NCBI RefSeq assembly: GCF_024494695.1
Contig: NZ_JANHDP010000007.1
Location: 124,001 to 188,000, forward strand
Source: Natronoarchaeum rubrum
Lineage (GTDB): Archaea > Halobacteriota > Halobacteria > Halobacteriales > Natronoarchaeaceae
Length of the DNA: 64,000 nt
Reading direction: 5' to 3'
The notes under the pieces are model-generated. The model worked only from the letters and a program-made list of their open reading frames with translations, was not told the DNA's origin and ran no database searches. Every line of letters starts with the position of its first letter. The first letter of the stretch is position 1. The position numbers and the translations under genes are program-made. This document shows positions 44,653-53,080 of the stretch, piece after piece.

Positions 44653-45516
44653 TCAGTCGTCAGCCTCCTGTGAATCGCTTCCCCGGTCGGCCCAGTCGCC
44701 GTAGAGGAAGGATCGCTCGTAGTCCTCGCCGCCGACCGCGTCGCCGACGACGACCATCGCCGACGCCCGGTAGCCGGCGTCCTCGACCTTCTCGCCGATC
44801 GTCGCGATCGTCCCCTCGATGACGTCCTCGTCGGGCCACGAGGCGTGGTACACGACCGCCACGGGCGTCTCGGGATCGTGACCGTCGTCGAGCAGGCGCT
44901 CCATCGCGTCGCCGACGGCGTGGGTCCCCAGGTAGATGCAGGTCGTCACGTCGCCCATCCCGACGAACTCGGAGATGTGATCCTCGTCCTCGTCGAGGGT
45001 CTTCCCCTGCGGGCGGGTGAACGCGACGTGGTTGGCGACCTCGTTCAGCGTCAGCTGAGTCCGCAGCGTCGCGCTCGCGGCGAAGGCCGAGGTGACGCCG
45101 GGGACGATGTACGACGGGACCCCCTCGTGTTCCAGCGCGTCCATCTGTTCCAGCGCCGCGCCGTAGATCGCCGGGTCGCCGCTGTGGAGTCGGACGACGG
45201 CGTCGCCGCCCTCGTAGGCGTCCCGCATCAGCGGAATCAGCTCCTCCAAGTCCTTGCCGATCGAGGAGACCGTCTCGGCGTCCGCGCAGTACTCCGCCAG
45301 CAGCTCGCTGTTGACCAGCGAGCCGGCGTGAACGACCAGGTCGGCGTCGGCCAGCAGTTCGCGCCCCGCGACGGTCAGCAGCCGCGGATCGCCCGGCCCG
45401 GCCCCGACGAAAGGGATTCCGTCCTGCTCGTCGCCGGCGCTGTACTCGTAGACGCGATCGTCGCGATCGCCGGCCGCGGCGTCGATGGCGACCTGCGGGT
45501 CGGTCTCGTCGCTCAT
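44653..45516 (-). CDS. cbiF: Cobalt-precorrin-4 C11-methyltransferase
   Basis: 287 residues. IPFVGAGPGDPRLLTVAG, VVHAGSLVNSELL, LHSGDPAIYGA, PGVTSAFAASATLRTQLTLNEV and VVYHASWPDE follow the CbiF/CobM order closely. About 35 acidic residues precede the domain. ATG 45516 overlaps the cbiL stop by 4 nt. Confidence 0.95.
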   Translation of the reverse strand: MSDETDPQVAIDAAAGDRDDRVYEYSAGDEQDGIPFVGAGPGDPRLLTVAGRELLADADLVVHAGSLVNSELLAEYCADAETVSSIGKDLEELIPLMRDAYEGGDAVVRLHSGDPAIYGAALEQMDALEHEGVPSYIVPGVTSAFAASATLRTQLTLNEVANHVAFTRPQGKTLDEDEDHISEFVGMGDVTTCIYLGTHAVGDAMERLLDDGHDPETPVAVVYHASWPDEDVIEGTIATIGEKVEDAGYRASAMVVVGDAVGGEDYERSFLYGDWADRGSDSQEADD

Positions 45517-46304
45517 CGGTGCACCTCCGCGTCGTCGCCGCAGAGCGCGCCCTCGGAGCGCTCCTGTCGGGCGAGATCCTGCGCACCGCCGTCGGTGACG
45601 ACGCCCGCGTCGTCGGCCGCTTCGAGGAAGGCGTCGGTGGCCTGCTCGACGCGACGCTCGGGATTCGCGGCGTAGGCCAGCGTGTAGTAGTCTCGCTCGT
45701 CGAGCTCGGTCGGGTCGTCGGTGACGACGGTCTCGCCCTGTTCCATGAACAGCCGGCGGCCGTAGGTCACCTCGTAGCCCGCCTCGACGAGCCCCTCGTG
45801 GGTCGCGGGCGCGTCGGTCACCTTGAACAGGAGCAGACGGTCCGGCCCTGTCGGCGCGGCGCCGCCGGCGGCTTCCCGAAGCGCGAGATTCGCCCCTGCC
45901 GTGATCTCGACGCCCAGAGCCGTCGCGAACGCGGTGACGGCGCTGACGCCGGGGACGACCGTCAGCTCGACCTCGGGGTGGAACGCCGCCAGCGTCCGCC
46001 GGAGGTGGCCGAACGTCGAGTAGACGTTCGGGTCGCCCAGCGTGACGAACGCGGCGTCGCCATCGCGCGCTCGCGGCGCGATCTCGGCGGCGGCATCTTT
46101 CCACGCGCGGCGGAGCTCGTCCTCGTCGCGGGTCATCGGGAACTCCAGATCGCCGATGCGCTCTTCGGGGACGTGCTGGGTCGCGACCGATCGAGACAGC
46201 CGGCCCGGCGAGTACACCACGTCGGCGTCTTCGAGGACGCGCTGCCCGCGCACGGTGACCAGGTCGGCCTCGCCGGGGCCGAGTCCGACGCCGTACAGCG
46301 TCAT
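45513..46304 (-). CDS. cbiL: Cobalt-precorrin-2 C20-methyltransferase
   Basis: 263 residues. First methylase of the corrin branch. YGVGLGPGEADLVTVRGQ, AFVTLGDPNVYSTF and VPGVSAVTAFATALG are the CbiL motifs. The end (about 30 residues) is acidic and variable. Starts with ATGA overlap on cbiT and ends with one on cbiF. Confidence 0.95.
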   Translation of the reverse strand: MTLYGVGLGPGEADLVTVRGQRVLEDADVVYSPGRLSRSVATQHVPEERIGDLEFPMTRDEDELRRAWKDAAAEIAPRARDGDAAFVTLGDPNVYSTFGHLRRTLAAFHPEVELTVVPGVSAVTAFATALGVEITAGANLALREAAGGAAPTGPDRLLLFKVTDAPATHEGLVEAGYEVTYGRRLFMEQGETVVTDDPTELDERDYYTLAYAANPERRVEQATDAFLEAADDAGVVTDGGAQDLARQERSEGALCGDDAEVHR

Positions 46305-46888
46305 TGCCGCCCTCCGTCGGCCGCGAGTTCGTCGTCAGTGTCAGCCGCATCGACCCCGCCGACCAGCATGTACACCGGGTTGTCCGCGTCGAAGCTCGTC
46401 GCGCCGGCGAGCTCGTAGCCGCGGCTCACCTGAAACTGAACGACGTCGTCCAGCAGGTCTCGCTCGCGGAACGCCTCGGTCGCCGCGCCGGCAACCTCCA
46501 GTCGGGAGACGTTCATTACCACCCGGTCGACGCCGGTCTCGGCGGCGTGGTCGAGCACCGCCTCGTAGTTGCGGCTGCCGCCGAGAAACAGCGCGTCGGC
46601 GTCCTCGGGCAGCCCCTCGGGGGCCTCGGCTTCGCGGAGGTCGACGCCGTCTTCGGCGTCGTTCGCGACGAGGTTCTTGCGTGTGGTCGCCAGCCGCTCG
46701 GGCTTGCGTTCGAGCGCGGTGACGCGACCGGCGCGCCGCGACGCTTCGACGGTGACGGCTCCTGTACAGGAGCCCACCTCGACGAAGTGGTCGGACGGCG
46801 CCAGGTCGAGCTTGGCGAGCAGGACGGCCCGGACCTCCGGCTTAGTCGGCCCGGCCTTCGCGTCGTGAGGCAGCGATACGCGCGACAT
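46301..46888 (-). CDS. cbiT: Cobalt-precorrin-7 C15-methyltransferase (decarboxylating)
   Basis: 195 residues. A class I SAM methyltransferase: DHFVEVGSCTGAVTVEASR is motif I, ALERKP motif II, ADALFLGGSRNYE motif IV. These are CbiT features; CbiT works with CbiE, encoded separately here. ATG 46888 gives the usual MSRVSLPHDAKAGPTKPEVR start; a TATA-like GTTTTACGG lies about 25 nt upstream. First gene of the large operon. Confidence 0.93.
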   Translation of the reverse strand: MSRVSLPHDAKAGPTKPEVRAVLLAKLDLAPSDHFVEVGSCTGAVTVEASRRAGRVTALERKPERLATTRKNLVANDAEDGVDLREAEAPEGLPEDADALFLGGSRNYEAVLDHAAETGVDRVVMNVSRLEVAGAATEAFRERDLLDDVVQFQVSRGYELAGATSFDADNPVYMLVGGVDAADTDDELAADGGRQ

Positions 46889-47035
46889 CACGCAGTACAA
46901 CGATAGTAGGCCGTAAAACAATTTTGGTTGTATTAAGACAAACTGAATTTCTAAAACGGCGGTAGATCGTCTCTCAAGGCAATTCTGTCGGAGATACTCC
47001 AAACATACTTGTGCTGTCGTCCCGCAGTGCCCACC
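46889..47035. promoter_or_regulatory. Divergent promoter region cbiT / regulator
   Basis: 147 nt, AT-rich in its first half. The cbiT TATA candidate is at 46908-46917 (minus) and the regulator's AACATACTT at 47001-47009 (plus, about 31 nt before ATG). GTACAAC, GGTTGTA and GACAAAC elements lie between, partly resembling the cobN/ChlID region (GTTGTACT shared on the minus strand). Confidence 0.45.
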
Positions 47036-47851
47036 ATGTCACGGGATGCGGGGGACGCCGACGGGTCGGGCGTTCTCCAGAGCAAGCGGAACGCGACCAG
47101 GTATCAGATCCTGGTCGAGATCGCGGAGCGCCAGCCGGCGGTGAGCCAGCAGGAGATCGCCGACGCCATCGGCGTCACGTCCCAGGCCGTCAGCGACTAC
47201 CTGCAGGACCTGATCGAGCAGGGCCAGGTCGACAAGCAGGGCCGCGGGCGCTACGAGGTCACCAAGGAGGGCGTCGACTGGCTCATCTCACAGACCGACG
47301 AGTTGCGCTCGTTCGTCCAGCACGTCTCCGAGGACGTCATCGGCGAGGTCGAGATCGAGACCGCCATCGCCACCACCGAGATCGAGGAGGGCGAGACCGT
47401 CTCGTTGACGATGCAGGACGGCGTCCTGCGCGCGATGGCCGGCGGGACCGGGAGCGCGACCGCGGTCGCGGTGACCGACGCCGAGCCCGATCGGGACGTC
47501 GGCGTGACGAACTTCGAGGGCGTGGTCGACTACGATCTCGGCACGGTGACGGCCGTCGCCGTCCCCAGAGTGCGGGACGGCGGCAGTTCCGCGGTCGACG
47601 CCGAAACGGTGGCCGATCTGGCCGACGACCACGATCTGATCGCCACCGCCGGCACCGAGGCGCTCGCGGCTGCCGACGCGGCCGACCTCGATCCGGACGT
47701 CCGCTTTGGCACCGCGCCGGCCGTCCAGGAGGCCGCGACGAAGGGGCTGGACGTGCTGTTGCTCGCTTCGACGGCGGAGCTGTCGGCCCACACGGACAAG
47801 CTTCGCGACCAGAACATCGGCTACGAGGTCGTCGACGCCAAGCGCGCCTGA
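47036..47851 (+). CDS. Winged-helix transcriptional regulator (MarR-like HTH plus ligand-type domain)
   Basis: 271 residues. Residues 15-80 form a winged helix (RYQILVEIAERQPAVSQQEI, then VTSQAVSDYLQDLI and a wing GRGRYEVTKEG). The rest contains no known catalytic motif but looks like an alpha/beta sensing domain; EEGETVSLTMQDGVLRA is near its start. This is a conserved haloarchaeal family of unknown target. Position, divergent from the cbiT operon, makes it a candidate regulator of cobalamin genes; that is inference. Confidence 0.75.
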   Translation: MSRDAGDADGSGVLQSKRNATRYQILVEIAERQPAVSQQEIADAIGVTSQAVSDYLQDLIEQGQVDKQGRGRYEVTKEGVDWLISQTDELRSFVQHVSEDVIGEVEIETAIATTEIEEGETVSLTMQDGVLRAMAGGTGSATAVAVTDAEPDRDVGVTNFEGVVDYDLGTVTAVAVPRVRDGGSSAVDAETVADLADDHDLIATAGTEALAAADAADLDPDVRFGTAPAVQEAATKGLDVLLLASTAELSAHTDKLRDQNIGYEVVDAKRA

Positions 47852-47987
47852 GTGAGCGTCGGCATCGACGCCGTCCCGACGCCGACCGCACCTGAGCAAC
47901 GACGACGCCGTCGCGACGCCGACCCGCGAAGGATCGGCCGCGACGCCGATCCGAATTCGCTACGGCTATCGACCGCTCCCGGTCGGT

Positions 47988-48473
47988 ATGGAGCCGTACG
48001 ACCCACAATTACTGACCCTCAAGTTACTCGCCGCGCTCGACTCTCGTATGTCACGCTCGGACGCGGCGCGTGCGACCGATCCCGAGGAGACGACCGTCGA
48101 GAGCTACGTCCTGAACGTCAGGATCGTCGAGCGCGCCGGCCCGGACGACGAGCAGCGCTACCGGTTCGAAGCGCCGGCCCACGTCGACGTCCAGTTCGAC
48201 GACCTCGAGACGGCGCGCCTGTACGCGGACGTGTTCTTCGACGTCAACGGGTTCCGCGAGGAGGGGACGGGCGAGCACGGCGTGCCGCCCGCGATCTTCC
48301 AGGGCGGCAAGGACACGCTCGCGGCGTACCTGCTGACCCGGCCCGGCATCGACGTCAACTGGGTCGCGTCGTTCCTCGGCGTCGACCGCGCGAAGGCCGA
48401 GCGCTACGTCTCGTGGGTCGGCGAGCGCGCCGAGACCATCCGAGAGCGTGCCCGCGAGCGCGGGATGGAGTAA
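47988..48473 (+). CDS. Conserved-looking haloarchaeal protein, function unknown
   Basis: 161 residues, no recognised family. The N-terminal part (LTLKLLAALDSRMSRSDAARATDPEETTVESYV) looks like an HTH or other small helical domain, followed by a strand-rich middle (YRFEAPAHVDVQFDDLETARLYADVFF) and a helical end (WVASFLGVDRAKAERYVSWVGER). The last region again resembles a helix-turn-helix. It lies alone between the regulator and the phosphatase gene. Codon usage matches its neighbours, so it is probably real. Confidence 0.6.
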   Translation: MEPYDPQLLTLKLLAALDSRMSRSDAARATDPEETTVESYVLNVRIVERAGPDDEQRYRFEAPAHVDVQFDDLETARLYADVFFDVNGFREEGTGEHGVPPAIFQGGKDTLAAYLLTRPGIDVNWVASFLGVDRAKAERYVSWVGERAETIRERARERGME

Positions 48474-48647
48474 CCCTCGACGTTCGTTTTTGCGACCGCG
48501 TCGACGCCGCCGTCGCGACTGCCAGCCCAGCGGCGGCGTCGCCGAGAGGCCGTGGCACCGAGCGGGCGCGCCGTCGCGTACGAACCGGTACTGACGGGGA
48601 CGGACCGTCACCGATCAGTTCGATATAATTTTAGACAGACTTACAGA

Positions 48648-48658
48648 TATTATAAAAC
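48648..48658 (+). promoter_or_regulatory. TATA element of PhoX-like gene
   Basis: ATTATAAAACG is centred 38 nt before ATG 48691, giving a leader of about 10 nt. Another AT-rich box (GATATAATTTTAG) lies at about 48622. Surrounding sequence 48474-48690 shows no gene. Confidence 0.45.
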
Positions 48659-48690
48659 GCTTTCGTAGGGTCCCGAGACGGTCCACCCGG

Positions 48691-51039
48691 ATGGTCCAAC
48701 TCAACCGCCGCAACCTGATGGCGAGCTCGGTCGCCGCCGCGCTCGGCGCCTCCGCGATGGGACTGGCCAGCGCGCAAGACGACAGCGACACGCCCGACGC
48801 GCCGTGGTCCGACGGCGAACTCAAGCGGTTCGCTCACGTCGCCTTCGGCGCGGAGTTCACCGGCCCCTTCGTCACCGGGACGAACGAACTGATCTTCTCG
48901 AACCAGCACCCCAGCCGCGACAATCCCGGTCCCTTCCAGAAGGCCGGCGTCGGCGTCGTCGAGGGGTTCCAGTTCGACCTCGACGGGGACAGCGACGATT
49001 TCGAGGAACTGGCCAAACCCCAGACCGACGAGGAGCAGAGCAAGGTCCGCGTCGCCGACGGCGAGTTCAAGCACCTCGCTCGCGAGGGCGACCCGATCAA
49101 CGGCGGCGCCGAGAAGTTCGGGCATCCCCAGACCCCCGAGGGGAAGGACATCGCGACGTTCGCCGGCACCCGGTACGGCAACTTCGGCTACAACCCGGAC
49201 ATGAACCAGTTCGTCGCGACGAACGACGAGGGGTCGGAGGGGTATCTCTTCACGAACGTCGAGACCAGCCCCGGCAGCATCACGCGGATGCCGATCAGCC
49301 GCGATGAGAACGGCTCGTGGAGCGCCGATCTGGAGAACACCACGAATCTCGTCAACGCCGAGGCGTTCCGCGAACTCGGCGGGACGCGGATCAACTGCTA
49401 CGGCGACCTGAGTCCCTGGGACACGCCGATGTCCGCCGAGGAGAACTACGCCCACCCGCGGCTCGCCCCCGCCGCGACGACCGGCGACATCGTCGACGCG
49501 GACAGCGGCGTCGGGCTTCGCGGCGCTGCCGCGTTCTGGAACCGCCCGGACCCCTCGACCGTGCAGGACGCCGTCGACGAGATTTTCGGCGACGACTCGT
49601 GGTACCTGCAGGGGAGCTGGGCGCTCACCGGCGTCGAACTGCTGGCGTACTACCTCGGCGCCGACCCGGTCGATCAGACCGACGACGGCGGCAACGACCG
49701 CACGCCGATCGGCGAGGGCTACCCCAACCCCTACCGGTACGGCTACATCGTCGAGATCCGCGACCCGGTCGACGATCCGACGCCCGTCAAACACTGGTGC
49801 ATGGGCCGAGCCGCGTTCGAGGCGCCCGACTTTCAGGAGGACGAGAAGACGGTGTATCTCACCTCCGACGGCGAGAACAAGGGGATCTACAAGTTCGTCG
49901 CCGACGAGCCGTTCCCGAGCTACGACGACCCGGCGAACGTCGCGGGAACGCTCCACGTCGCCACGGTGACCAACGAAAAAGCCGCCAACGAGCGCCCGCC
50001 CGCCGCGGTCGATCTGGAGATCGAGTGGGTCGAGCTGGGTCACGCAAGCAACGGCGAGGTCGAGACCTGGATCGAGGCGTACGACGGCATCACCCAGGAG
50101 GATTACCTCGAAACCCACGCCGACACCGACTGGCAGGACGATCTCGACGCCGCGCTGCGGGAAGCCGACGAGGCGGTCGCCCGCGACGGGAACCGCGACT
50201 ACGTCACCGACGAGGAGATCGCCGCGTGGGCCAAGCAGTACGAGAAAGACGGCCCCGACGGCGTCGACGAGGACCTGCGCAAAGTCCCGTTCCTCGAAAC
50301 CCGCGCCGCCGCCAAGGAGATCGGCGCGACCGTCGAGTTCCGGAAGGCCGAGGGCGTCGACAGCGTCGAGGGCGCCGAGCCCGGCGACTACGTCTATCTC
50401 GGGATCTCCGAACTCAACGCCGGCATGAGCGACGACGCGGGCGACATCCGACTGCAACGCGTCGACGGCGGCGTCGTCTACCGCGCGAAGCTCGACGACG
50501 ACTATGGCATCTCGACGCTGGAGCCGGTCGTCGTCGGCGCCGACGCCTCCGATCCCGAGCCCGTGATCGACGACGCGCCGATCAACATCGACAACGTGCT
50601 CGTGATGGACGACGGCCGCGTCCTGCTGTGCGAGGACGCCTCGCAGTACAACCGCACCTACCCCAACGACGGCGTCTGGGTGTTCGACCCGGCGACCGAC
50701 GGCGCGCCGGACGATGACTCGGAGGGCGATTCGGGCGACGACAGCGATTCCGGCGACGGCGGGAGCGACGACGACGACGGCCAAGACGGGACCGGTGACG
50801 ACGGAACCGGCGACGATAGCTCCGAGAGCGGCGGTTCGAGCGACGGCTCCGGTTCCGACGATGGATCGGCCGGTGACTCCGACGGCGGGTCGAACGATGA
50901 CTCGACCGACGGATCGGACGACGAATCCGAAGAGGACAGCGGCCTGCCCGGCTTCGGCGTCGGCGCGGGACTCGCGGGCGCCGCCGGCGGCGCGCTCGCG
51001 GCGCGACGCCGACGCGGCGAGAGCGACGACGACGCCTGA
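48691..51039 (+). CDS. Tat-exported PhoX-like (DUF839) phosphatase with PGF-CTERM-type anchor
   Basis: 782 residues. A twin-arginine signal (QLNRRNLMASSVAAALG) starts the protein. The body matches the PhoX/DUF839 beta-propeller family (GEARYGNFGYNPD-type segments, FVATNDEGSEGYLFTNVET, HWCMGRAAFE); PhoX enzymes are calcium/iron-dependent phosphatases, but substrate is not known here. Residues about 675-745 are a Ser/Gly/Asp-rich linker, then LPGFGVGAGLAGAAGGALAA and a final Arg cluster, the PGF-CTERM pattern recognised by archaeosortase A. So it is exported folded and lipid-anchored at the cell surface. Confidence 0.82.
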   Translation: MVQLNRRNLMASSVAAALGASAMGLASAQDDSDTPDAPWSDGELKRFAHVAFGAEFTGPFVTGTNELIFSNQHPSRDNPGPFQKAGVGVVEGFQFDLDGDSDDFEELAKPQTDEEQSKVRVADGEFKHLAREGDPINGGAEKFGHPQTPEGKDIATFAGTRYGNFGYNPDMNQFVATNDEGSEGYLFTNVETSPGSITRMPISRDENGSWSADLENTTNLVNAEAFRELGGTRINCYGDLSPWDTPMSAEENYAHPRLAPAATTGDIVDADSGVGLRGAAAFWNRPDPSTVQDAVDEIFGDDSWYLQGSWALTGVELLAYYLGADPVDQTDDGGNDRTPIGEGYPNPYRYGYIVEIRDPVDDPTPVKHWCMGRAAFEAPDFQEDEKTVYLTSDGENKGIYKFVADEPFPSYDDPANVAGTLHVATVTNEKAANERPPAAVDLEIEWVELGHASNGEVETWIEAYDGITQEDYLETHADTDWQDDLDAALREADEAVARDGNRDYVTDEEIAAWAKQYEKDGPDGVDEDLRKVPFLETRAAAKEIGATVEFRKAEGVDSVEGAEPGDYVYLGISELNAGMSDDAGDIRLQRVDGGVVYRAKLDDDYGISTLEPVVVGADASDPEPVIDDAPINIDNVLVMDDGRVLLCEDASQYNRTYPNDGVWVFDPATDGAPDDDSEGDSGDDSDSGDGGSDDDDGQDGTGDDGTGDDSSESGGSSDGSGSDDGSAGDSDGGSNDDSTDGSDDESEEDSGLPGFGVGAGLAGAAGGALAARRRRGESDDDA

Positions 51040-51211
51040 CGGCGCTCGCTCTCCCGGTCCCCGGTTCCCGTGAGCGTCTTTTTCTTCGTCGACAACAGTG
51101 GATGAATTCGGCCGCTATCGGGGTCTTTGCGCTGTTTTCCGTGGATCGAACCGCCTGACCGGTCGTTTGTCTCGGTGCGAAACTACTAAGCCGTCCGACG
51201 CGGAGCTAGAA

Positions 51212-51225
51212 TTAGATGCGTCTAA
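51212..51225. promoter_or_regulatory. DtxR/SirR-like palindrome before the exporter gene
   Basis: TTAGATGCGTCTAA, 5-bp arms with a 4-nt centre, lies 56-69 nt before ATG 51281, with a further GGATTAGGC 10 nt downstream. It resembles TTAGGnnnnCCTAA-type sites of metal-dependent DtxR family repressors. It supports the shorter start of the following gene. Confidence 0.45.
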
Positions 51226-51280
51226 AGATTGGATTAGGCAGAAGAACTTCACCCGGTCGAACGGGTCGGCGGTGGTCCCG

Positions 51281-52498
51281 ATGATCGGCGTCGACGAGGC
51301 GGCGGAGATCTTCGTGTACTCCGTCCGCGACGGGTTCGTGCAGGTCAGCGCGTTCGTCGCGATCACGGTCGTGCTGTTCAGCTACGTCCAGTATCGGACG
51401 GACGGCAAACTGGTCCGCTATCTCGAAGACAACGAGCGGCTCCAGCCGCTGGCGGGCGGGCTGCTCGGCCTGACGCCGGGCTGTGGCGGCGCGATCGTCG
51501 CGATGCCGCTGTACGTCCGGGGCAGCGTCAGCTTCGGCACCGTCGTCGCGGCGCTGGCGGCGACGGCGGGCGACTCGGCGTTCGTCATCCTCGCGCTGGC
51601 GCCCGAGGCGGCGATCTACGCCTACGGGCTGGCGCTGGTCGCCGGCGTCGGCTTCGGCTACGCCGTCGACGCCTGGGGGTTGGGCGTCGGCCGCGTCGAT
51701 CGCGCGGTCGGACGGATCGGCCGGCCGATGACCGACGGCGGGTTCGCGACGACCGGCGTCGCCACCGGCGCTCCCAGCGTGCCTGGCGGCGCCGACGCGA
51801 GTTGCAGCGTCGACAGTAGCACCGACACCGACCGCGAGTGGCTCGCCACGCTCAGCCACGCGGTCCACGTCGCGTGGTGGATCGTCGCGGCCGCCGGCCT
51901 CGTCGCGGGCGTCGAGTACCTCCGGCGGGGCGCTCCGGAGGTTGCCATGGAGATCGGGCCCACGTTCTTCGGGCTGTTCACGGTCGCCGGGCTGGTCGGG
52001 ACGACCCTGTCGGCGTACCTGTACTTCGTCGGGCGAGGAGTGATCGGTGACGGGGCGTCCGGTCGGGCTCGCGATACCTTCGGCAGCACCTACGAGACGT
52101 TCCAGCACGCCGCGATGGAGACCAGCATGGTCACCGTCTGGGTGATCGTCGCCTACCTCCTCTACGAGTACTCCGTGGTGCTCTTCGCGATCGATATCGG
52201 CGCGCTCGCGGCCGCGGCCGGCCTGCTCGCGCCGATTGCGGGCGCCGCGCTCGGGCTGATCCCCGGCTGCGCGCCCCAGATCGTGTTCGCGTCGGTGTAC
52301 GCCAACGGCGAGATTCCATTCTCGGCGCTGACGGCCAACGCCGTCAGTCAGGACGGTGACGCGCTGTTCCCCCTGATGGCGATCGACATGAAGGCGGCTG
52401 TCGTCGCGACGATCTACACGACGATCCCCGCGCTGGTCGTCGGGATCGGCGTCCACCTCTTCTGGCCCTACGCGCAGTTCGGTTTCGGCGTCGTGTGA
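51281..52498 (+). CDS. Putative 10-TM heavy-metal/manganese exporter (ArsP_2 type)
   Basis: 405 residues with about ten membrane segments in two similar halves. Each half has a proline/cysteine motif: LLGLTPGCGGAIVAMPL near residue 60 and LGLIPGCAPQIVFASVY near residue 325, the signature of the ArsP_2 (former DUF2899) putative metal exporters. A Gly/Thr-rich loop sits between the halves. ATG 51281 starts just before the first helix; the open frame back to 51098 crosses the operator-like sequence and is low-quality. Confidence 0.8.
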   Translation: MIGVDEAAEIFVYSVRDGFVQVSAFVAITVVLFSYVQYRTDGKLVRYLEDNERLQPLAGGLLGLTPGCGGAIVAMPLYVRGSVSFGTVVAALAATAGDSAFVILALAPEAAIYAYGLALVAGVGFGYAVDAWGLGVGRVDRAVGRIGRPMTDGGFATTGVATGAPSVPGGADASCSVDSSTDTDREWLATLSHAVHVAWWIVAAAGLVAGVEYLRRGAPEVAMEIGPTFFGLFTVAGLVGTTLSAYLYFVGRGVIGDGASGRARDTFGSTYETFQHAAMETSMVTVWVIVAYLLYEYSVVLFAIDIGALAAAAGLLAPIAGAALGLIPGCAPQIVFASVYANGEIPFSALTANAVSQDGDALFPLMAIDMKAAVVATIYTTIPALVVGIGVHLFWPYAQFGFGVV

Positions 52499-52511
52499 CG
52501 GCCGGCCGTTC

Positions 52512-52955
52512 TCACAGCAGGCTGTCCGCCGTCGCGGCGCCGACGACCGAGAACACCGAACCGATGCTGACTGCCTTGGCCGTCACCTCGATCGTCCTGA
52601 GCATGCTCCCGTTCGGATACGTCTCGACGAACGTATCCGGGGCGTCCACCAGCATCGCCAGCAGCGCCACCGAGCCGAAGGAGACGAGCATCAGCGAGAG
52701 GAATCGCAGCGGAACGCCGACGACCTCCTGCTCGGCGTCGGGATCGCGGCCGGTGTCGGCCTCGTACAGCGCCGCGTAGCCGATCCCGGCGGTGACGCAG
52801 ACGACCAGGAACGCCTGAATGTGGCTCATGTTGCTCGCGAGCCCCCAGACCTCCTCGGTGACGACGAACGGGCCGGCCAGCAGGAACCCGCCGACGATCT
52901 GCTGGGCGACGTCGGCAAACCGAAACTGCGGGTGCCGGAAACGTCCGAGTTTCAT
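52512..52955 (-). CDS. DUF2391-type integral membrane protein
   Basis: 147 residues, four membrane helices, with IVGGFLLAGPFVVTEEVW in the first helix, which is typical of the DUF2391/TIGR02587 family of putative membrane proteins. Function unknown. Convergent with the exporter gene with 13 nt between stops. Confidence 0.75.
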   Translation of the reverse strand: MKLGRFRHPQFRFADVAQQIVGGFLLAGPFVVTEEVWGLASNMSHIQAFLVVCVTAGIGYAALYEADTGRDPDAEQEVVGVPLRFLSLMLVSFGSVALLAMLVDAPDTFVETYPNGSMLRTIEVTAKAVSIGSVFSVVGAATADSLL

Positions 52956-53080
52956 CTTCTTGGCGCGAACGAGGGGCTACCGTCGCATAAGTCCGCGGAA
53001 CCCGCACGACGCCACCGGTCGGGATCTACGCCGGCCGTCGGGTCGCAACCGACTTTGCGAGTGCCGGCGTAGCCGAATCC

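Noticed and set aside
51098..51280. N-terminal extension of the exporter to 51098
   Set aside because: It reads through the palindromic operator-like site, has no hydrophobic or conserved sequence and would put 61 hydrophilic residues before the first helix.
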